DNA from: Selenomonas sp963528755
Lineage (GTDB): Bacteria; Bacillota; Negativicutes; Selenomonadales; Selenomonadaceae
Reading direction: 5' to 3'
Assembly (NCBI RefSeq): GCF_963528755.1
Contig: NZ_CAURXA010000004.1
Span: forward strand, 62,001 to 126,000
DNA length: 64,000 nt
Each line of letters starts with the position of its first letter. The first letter of the stretch is position 1. The translations under genes and the position numbers were made by a program. This document shows positions 59,358 through 64,000 of this stretch, piece after piece. A model generated the notes under the pieces. That model searched no databases, was not told the DNA's origin, and was given only the letters and a program-made list of their open reading frames with translations.

Positions 59358-60083
59358 ATGCAAAAAGCGCCGTACATCGCTGAGCGCGCCATCGTCCTTG
59401 CGGCGGGGCGCGGCGAGAGGATGCGTCCCTTGACCGATGAGACGCCGAAGCCCTTGGTGCGCGTCGGCGAGCGCCGCATCATCGACACTCTGCTCTCGGC
59501 GCTTGTGGCGGCGGATTACCCTGAGATCTGCATCGTGCGCGGCTACTTGAGCGAGAAGTTTGAGGCTCTCAAGGAGGAGTACCCAATGATCCGCTTCATC
59601 GATAACCCGCACTGGCACGAGGCGAACAACATCGCATCGTTGCTCGCCGTGGGAGATCTTGTCGAGAACGCGATGATCGTCGAGGGCGATCTCTTTCTGC
59701 AAAATCCCGCGCTCCTTTGCCGTGAGCAGCCAGGGACGAACTATCTGGCGATTCCCGTCGAAGAGACGGATGACTGGTGCTTCTTCCCCGATGAGGAGGG
59801 CGTCATCCGTCGCATGGCGGTTGGCGGTAAGGAGTGCTGGAAGATGGTCGGCATATCCTATTGGACGCCGAAGGATGGCAGGAAACTCTCCGAGTCTTTG
59901 CAAAGACTCTATGAGATGCCTGGCGGGTCTGAACGCTATTGGGACGAGGCGGCTCTCTCGGCCGACATCGAGGATTTCTGCGTCCGTGTGCGTGCCTGCA
60001 GCGAGAAGGATGTGCAGGAAATCGATACGGTTGAGGAGTTGGAGACGTTGAGGCGGAAGTACGGGGAAATGGAGGAGAAGTGA
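59358..60083 (+). CDS. LicC/PntC-like nucleotidyltransferase
   Basis: A 241-residue protein. The nucleotide loop AIVLAAGRGERMRPLTDETPKPLVRVGERRIIDTLL, HEANNIASLLAVGDLVENAMIVEGDLFL and the C-terminal EIDTVEELETLRRKY match the LicC family, which makes CDP-choline or CDP-activated 2-aminoethylphosphonate. A PEP mutase three genes on favours a phosphonate substrate; inference. AAAGGAGG ends 12 bases before ATG 59358; ATG 59346 touches it and ATG 59316 overlaps the previous stop. Confidence 0.8.
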   Translation: MQKAPYIAERAIVLAAGRGERMRPLTDETPKPLVRVGERRIIDTLLSALVAADYPEICIVRGYLSEKFEALKEEYPMIRFIDNPHWHEANNIASLLAVGDLVENAMIVEGDLFLQNPALLCREQPGTNYLAIPVEETDDWCFFPDEEGVIRRMAVGGKECWKMVGISYWTPKDGRKLSESLQRLYEMPGGSERYWDEAALSADIEDFCVRVRACSEKDVQEIDTVEELETLRRKYGEMEEK

Positions 60084-62185
60084 TGGCTACGCGCGCATTT
60101 CCGCCGGGAAACGCAAGGGGAGCGGAAGTTTTTCAGGCTCTGCTGCAGAAGAGTCGCGACGGCATGTACGATGAGGCCTTTTTTGATCTTGTTGAGCAGT
60201 ATCGTCAGATGTATCCGCTATCGGAGAAAACGTCGCTGTTTCTTGCTTTTTGTGCCATGAGCGAGGGATATTTTGATATCGCCATGGAACAGGTGAGGGA
60301 AGCAGAAAAAAAGAGGCGCATGTCCCTTCCTGTATGGGAGAGCCTTATCGCGTGCTGCTCGCGGCGGGGTGATGTGCGTGAGGTCGTTGTTTACAGCGGT
60401 ATGGCTCGCTGCTTCTACCAGCGCCCGATGCATCTTTCACTGTCGCATGATGAATTGGAGCAGTTTCTGAGCGTGCTTTCGCGCGCTATGAGCGCGCCGC
60501 TTTACGCGCCACTGCTTACGGCGCGAGCTGTTTGGGAGGATGGCGTCCTTTCCTATCGTGCGGGATCCTTTGCGGGGGAATTCCTGCCCACGCTTTTCCA
60601 TTCGGAGGAATGGCCGTATTGGGCGGGCGCCTATATTGCTGAAGAACCGCTGAACGAAAAGGGTTGGCTTCTCGAAAGGATGAAGGACGATCCGGAGTTT
60701 GCCGCGCACCAGGGGGCAGAGTTTGTTTTTGATCTCATGCGGGCGAAAAAGGTACAGGAAATCACTTTTTCGACGGGAAAAGACACATGGCTCTTGCCTG
60801 TAGCCGGCCTGTCCGCAGGGCAGGAGGCAGAGTTTGCAGGAGCTATGCAAGCGGGAAGCGTGCCTCTGGCGTACAAATCGTTTTCGTTCTTTCGCGTGGA
60901 TAAGGAGATAAAAATCTCTTCCAAGGAGCCGTGGATTCTGGGGCAGCCGATTCGCTTAGGGCATAGCCCACGTCGTCATCGCCTAGTGCTCAATATCCTT
61001 GTCGACGCCCTTAGCTGGGGTGAGATCAAAAGGGAAGGCTACAGGGCGGTGCCCAATCTCATGCAATTTTTCTCCTCGGGAATCATATTCGACAATCACT
61101 ATGCTGCTGCAGAATATACATACCCATCGTTGGCTGCAATGGAAACGGGCCTTTACATGCACCGCTTGCAGGTGTTTGATAACTGTTTCGGCGGGGAGAT
61201 CGATAGTGGAATCAAGACGCTCTCGGAAGGCGCGGCGGAGCTCGGGTACTACTGCGTCAACGTCATGGGAGCCTCGGAGGGCGTTTACAACGGTGTCACG
61301 CGCGGCTTCCATCGGCTCATCGTCAACCCGAATCACCTGTCGTCTGCCGAGGCTGTGGAAAGGGCGATCCGCCAGATCGAAGCATTTGATGAATGCGATC
61401 AGTATGTATTCCTGCATTTTTCCGATACGCATACGCGCTCCATATTGATGGATGCCCTGCCTCTTGCGACGCAGACGCATCTGCCGCTGGAAGAGCGTTT
61501 ACTGGGGGCGGAAGGCGAAAAAACGAGTGTATTTCTCTCGGAACGCGCCATTTATTCCCATGCCAATCGAGAGGGGATACGTCGGGTGGATCGGATCCTA
61601 GGGGAGTTTTTTTCGTATCTGGAGAGCCGCTTTGCGCCGGAGGAGTATGTGGTTCATCTCTATTCCGATCACGGGGTTCCCGTTTACGAGAAGGAGCCTT
61701 ATCCGACGAGCGAAAACCAGGCCTGCGCTGCATTGATGCTGCGCGGCGCGGGAATTCCAAAGATCGGGCGTTGTGCGGAACTCGTGAGCGGACTCGATTT
61801 TTATCCGATTGTGGCGCACAGCCTGGGATTCTCGCCCAGCGCGTCCATCGACGGCAATCTGCCGAAAGTCTTGGGCGGTAAGGAGCGTGAATATGTGGTT
61901 TCCAGCACGCAGTTTCCCGGGCAGCCGTATCGCGTAAGCATACGCACCAAACTGCATGAATGCCGCATGGAAAGCGTTTTTCCCGTGACACCGGAAGGCA
62001 CCGTCAATCTTGCGGGAGCAGCCATCGAGATTTATACGCGCGAAGGTCATGAGCAGGTGGAAGATGAGGCGCTTTACCGTTATTTTCTTTCTTTGCTCGA
62101 TGACCATACACGCTCATTTAATACAGAGGGGCATGAATGGCCAGAGCACTTCATGGAAAAAGTGAAGGAATCATGGCACGCATGA
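60083..62185 (+). CDS. Sulfatase/alkaline-phosphatase-superfamily protein with helical N-terminal region
   Basis: A 700-residue protein. Residues ~10-115 are TPR-like helices (SEKTSLFLAFCAMSEGYFDIAMEQVREAEKKRR). The C-terminal half is a sulfatase-fold domain: HRLVLNILVDALSWGEI (first metal Asp), the nucleophile region NHYAAAEYTYPSLAAMETGLY with Thr/Ser, HFSDTHTRSILM, and HLYSDHGVPVY (metal Asp-His). No membrane segment is visible, so it differs from LtaS-type enzymes. It probably transfers or hydrolyses a phosphate or phosphonate ester, perhaps decorating the glycan with the activated head group. ATG 60083 overlaps the previous TGA by one base; GGAGGAG upstream. Confidence 0.75.
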   Translation: MATRAFPPGNARGAEVFQALLQKSRDGMYDEAFFDLVEQYRQMYPLSEKTSLFLAFCAMSEGYFDIAMEQVREAEKKRRMSLPVWESLIACCSRRGDVREVVVYSGMARCFYQRPMHLSLSHDELEQFLSVLSRAMSAPLYAPLLTARAVWEDGVLSYRAGSFAGEFLPTLFHSEEWPYWAGAYIAEEPLNEKGWLLERMKDDPEFAAHQGAEFVFDLMRAKKVQEITFSTGKDTWLLPVAGLSAGQEAEFAGAMQAGSVPLAYKSFSFFRVDKEIKISSKEPWILGQPIRLGHSPRRHRLVLNILVDALSWGEIKREGYRAVPNLMQFFSSGIIFDNHYAAAEYTYPSLAAMETGLYMHRLQVFDNCFGGEIDSGIKTLSEGAAELGYYCVNVMGASEGVYNGVTRGFHRLIVNPNHLSSAEAVERAIRQIEAFDECDQYVFLHFSDTHTRSILMDALPLATQTHLPLEERLLGAEGEKTSVFLSERAIYSHANREGIRRVDRILGEFFSYLESRFAPEEYVVHLYSDHGVPVYEKEPYPTSENQACAALMLRGAGIPKIGRCAELVSGLDFYPIVAHSLGFSPSASIDGNLPKVLGGKEREYVVSSTQFPGQPYRVSIRTKLHECRMESVFPVTPEGTVNLAGAAIEIYTREGHEQVEDEALYRYFLSLLDDHTRSFNTEGHEWPEHFMEKVKESWHA

Positions 62186-62195
62186 GGAGGAATCT

Positions 62196-63494
62196 ATGGG
62201 AAATATTGCTTACGCCTGCTTCTGCACGGATGTGATTCACGAAGGGCATCGAAACATCCTGCGTGAAGCCAAGAAGCACGGCACGGTCATTGCGGGCGTC
62301 CTTTCTGATCGCGAGATGGTGCGCTACAATCGCTTTCCCTCCATATCACTTGAAGAGCGCATCGCGCTTTTGGAGGCCGAGCCGGAGGTCGAACGCGTCA
62401 TCGTGCAGGACGCCATCATGTACGATGCGGTCATTGCATCTCTGAGACCTGACTTCGTCGTGCACGGAGACAACTGGCGCGGCGGTCCGATGTCTGCAAT
62501 TCGCGAGAACGTGCTGGCCAATCTCAAGAAGACGGGCGGTACACTCATCGAGGTGCCATACACATGGAATCCGGATGTCAAGAAGATTGACGAGCGCGTG
62601 AAAGAGCGGCTTGTCATGCCGGAGTTTCGGCGACGGCGTCTGCGCCGTCTCTTGGAGATCGTACCGATTGTCAAGACGATCGAGGTGCACGACGGGCTTA
62701 CGGGACTTCTCGCAGAAAAAACCGTCGTCGAGCATGAGGGCGGTCTCGATCAGTTCGATGCTCTTTGGATTTCTAGCCTCTGTGACTCGACGGCGAAGGG
62801 CAAGCCCGACATCGAGCTTGTCGACATGTCGTCGCGCATCCGCACGATCGATGATGTCATGGACGTCACGACGAAACCCATCATCCTCGACGCCGATACG
62901 GGCGGACTCACAGAGCACTTCGTCTATCATGTACACACGTTGGAACGCATGGGCGTTTCCGCTGTCATACTGGAAGATAAGATCGGCCTCAAGAAGAACT
63001 CGCTCTTCGGCACGGAGGTCGAACAGCAGCAGGATACGATCGAGCACTTCGCGGCGAAGATTCGGGCGGGCAAGGAGGCGCAGCGAACGGATGATTTCAT
63101 GATCATCGCACGCATCGAGAGCCTGATTCTTGAAAAGGGACTGGCAGACGCCTTGGAACGCGCTTCCGCCTATGTGGCGGCGGGGGCGGACGGCATCATG
63201 ATCCACTCGCGCAAGAAGGAGCCGGACGAGGTATTCGCCTTTGCCGATGCTTTCCGCAAGACGCATCCGGCTGTGCCGCTCGTCGCTGTTCCGACATCTT
63301 ACAGCGCGGTGACAGAGGCGGAGCTTGCCGCGCATGGCGTGAACATCGTCATCTATGCGAACCAACTGACGCGCAGCGCCTTTCCCGCGATGGAGCGCAC
63401 AGCAATGTCCATCTTGAAGCACCATCGTGCTCTTGAGGCGGATGCGGATCTTATGCCTTTCAAGGACATCATCCGCCTGATCGACGATGTCTAG
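62196..63494 (+). CDS. Bifunctional cytidylyltransferase-like / phosphoenolpyruvate mutase
   Basis: A 432-residue fusion. Residues 1 to ~135 form a nucleotidyltransferase with the HxGH motif (VIHEGHRN, His15-His18) and YNRFPSISLEERIALLE. From ~155 the PEP mutase barrel follows: TIEVHDGLTGLLAE, WISSLCDST, ILDADTGG and the family signature EDKIGLKKNS (260-269). PEP mutase makes phosphonopyruvate, the committed step to C-P compounds. The fused form occurs in surface-glycan loci of anaerobes. The phosphonopyruvate decarboxylase and transaminase expected next are not in the window. AGGAGG precedes ATG 62196. Confidence 0.88.
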   Translation: MGNIAYACFCTDVIHEGHRNILREAKKHGTVIAGVLSDREMVRYNRFPSISLEERIALLEAEPEVERVIVQDAIMYDAVIASLRPDFVVHGDNWRGGPMSAIRENVLANLKKTGGTLIEVPYTWNPDVKKIDERVKERLVMPEFRRRRLRRLLEIVPIVKTIEVHDGLTGLLAEKTVVEHEGGLDQFDALWISSLCDSTAKGKPDIELVDMSSRIRTIDDVMDVTTKPIILDADTGGLTEHFVYHVHTLERMGVSAVILEDKIGLKKNSLFGTEVEQQQDTIEHFAAKIRAGKEAQRTDDFMIIARIESLILEKGLADALERASAYVAAGADGIMIHSRKKEPDEVFAFADAFRKTHPAVPLVAVPTSYSAVTEAELAAHGVNIVIYANQLTRSAFPAMERTAMSILKHHRALEADADLMPFKDIIRLIDDV

Positions 63495-63581
63495 TTGTTT
63501 TGAATAGACGAAGACGCAGGCGGCTAACGTACGAAAGCAGGCTGTGGGCGATGAATGGGTGAAAGGACGGAGCGTGCATGG

Positions 63582-64000
63582 ATGAATAAAGAAAAGTGGG
63601 AAGAGGCGATGAAGGAGCAGAAAATCCAGCCTCAGAACGAAGTCGTGCAGGACGCGAAGAAGATCGCCGTCATTGTCGCACGCCAAGGAGAGGAACTTCC
63701 TCAGGACCTCTTGATGTCGATTCGCCTATTGGAGCAGCCGGCAGGCTTCACGATGGAGCTCGTCGAAGTCGAGGGCAAGGCTGGCATGGCAGCGGCATAC
63801 GGACAGGCTATGGAAGCGAGTGCCGCGAAGTACAAGATCTATCTCGACGAGCGCGTGCGCATCTTGGATTCGCATCTCTTGGTGCGCATCGTCCACCTCT
63901 TTGAAACGCACGTCGATCTCGGCGTACTTGGTATCTCAGGCACGAAGCTCCTGCCGCCTGACGGCATCGCCTTTCATTCGACGAGGCGCATCGGATCGCT
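63582..64000 (+). CDS. Glycosyltransferase of the StrF-like (Glyco_tranf_2_5) type, N-terminal fragment
   Basis: The frame is open from ATG 63582 (AAGGACGGAG upstream) to the window end, giving 139 codons; the 3' part is missing. KKIAVIVARQGEELPQDLLMSIRLLEQPAGFTMELVEVEGKAGMAAAYGQAMEASAAKYKIYLDERVRILDSHLL and then LGVLGISGTKLLPPDGIAF follow the Glyco_tranf_2_5 pattern (nucleotide pocket, short acidic motif, L/IGVxG loop). The 87-base gap after PEP mutase shows no terminator, so it probably belongs to the same operon. Confidence 0.65.
   Translation, partial: MNKEKWEEAMKEQKIQPQNEVVQDAKKIAVIVARQGEELPQDLLMSIRLLEQPAGFTMELVEVEGKAGMAAAYGQAMEASAAKYKIYLDERVRILDSHLLVRIVHLFETHVDLGVLGISGTKLLPPDGIAFHSTRRIGS

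Overview
The window looks like a chromosomal piece of a motile, flagellated member of the Negativicutes, most likely Selenomonas or a close relative. The evidence is the GC-rich coding DNA, Gram-positive-style ribosome binding sites (AAGGAGG), the Firmicutes-type late flagellar order (yvyF, flgM, flgN, flgK, flgL, DUF6470, fliW, csrA, flaG, fliD, fliS, flagellin), and futalosine-pathway menaquinone synthesis (mqnE). The assignment rests on gene content only. I see no rRNA, tRNA, CRISPR array, insertion sequence or prophage.

Layout. Positions 1-6.7 kb: a DinJ/YafQ-type toxin-antitoxin pair (toxin cut by the window edge), an ArsR regulator with a CoA-disulfide/persulfide reductase-rhodanese enzyme, a Nim-like flavoprotein pseudogene with an in-frame stop, a 107-bp tandem repeat, a MATE transporter and an NlpC/P60 cell-wall hydrolase. 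Positions 6.7-10.5 kb: a more AT-rich operon of a WYL regulator, an ADP-ribosylglycohydrolase with a long unassigned C-terminal part, and a uracil-DNA-glycosylase-like protein. This is a candidate stress or defence module. Positions 10.5-30.5 kb: mostly housekeeping and envelope genes (DUF4234/DUF2752 membrane proteins, Asp23, polysaccharide deacetylase plus a serine hydrolase, hisC, LUD protein, nagZ, a thioredoxin-reductase-like flavoprotein, FIST chemoreceptor, azlCD, trxA, carbonic anhydrase, ECF S component, mqnE, peptidase S51), with a solitary HicB-like protein, an AT-rich zinc-ribbon/TM2 cluster and a Phd/RelE pair. Positions 30.5-41.9 kb: the late flagellar operon ending in flagellin. 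Positions 42-64 kb: a large glycan-assembly locus.

The most notable feature is the locus after flagellin. It encodes a run of tetratricopeptide-like glycosyltransferases carrying seven GT-A (GT2-type) domains and five GT41 (O-GlcNAc-transferase-like) modules. One 1685-residue protein has three GT41 modules in tandem. These are followed by a LicC-like nucleotidyltransferase, a sulfatase-superfamily protein, a cytidylyltransferase-PEP mutase fusion and another glycosyltransferase cut by the window end. I read five sigma-28-type promoters with one grammar (TAAG or TAGG, 15 bases, nnCGATA): before yvyF, flgM, flagellin, the first glycosyltransferase, and a TPR protein inside the glycosyltransferase locus. 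This ties the glycosyltransferases to late flagellar gene expression. The simplest model is stepwise O-glycosylation of flagellin, possibly finished with a phosphonate or phospho-substituent. CsrA/FliW control is suggested by the fliW-csrA pair, a hairpin with an AGGA loop between csrA and flaG, and a structured 230-base flagellin leader.

A dispersed ~105-bp repeat with a conserved terminal hairpin occurs at four intergenic loci, each time upstream of a gene in the same orientation, and in three of them directly before its ribosome binding site.
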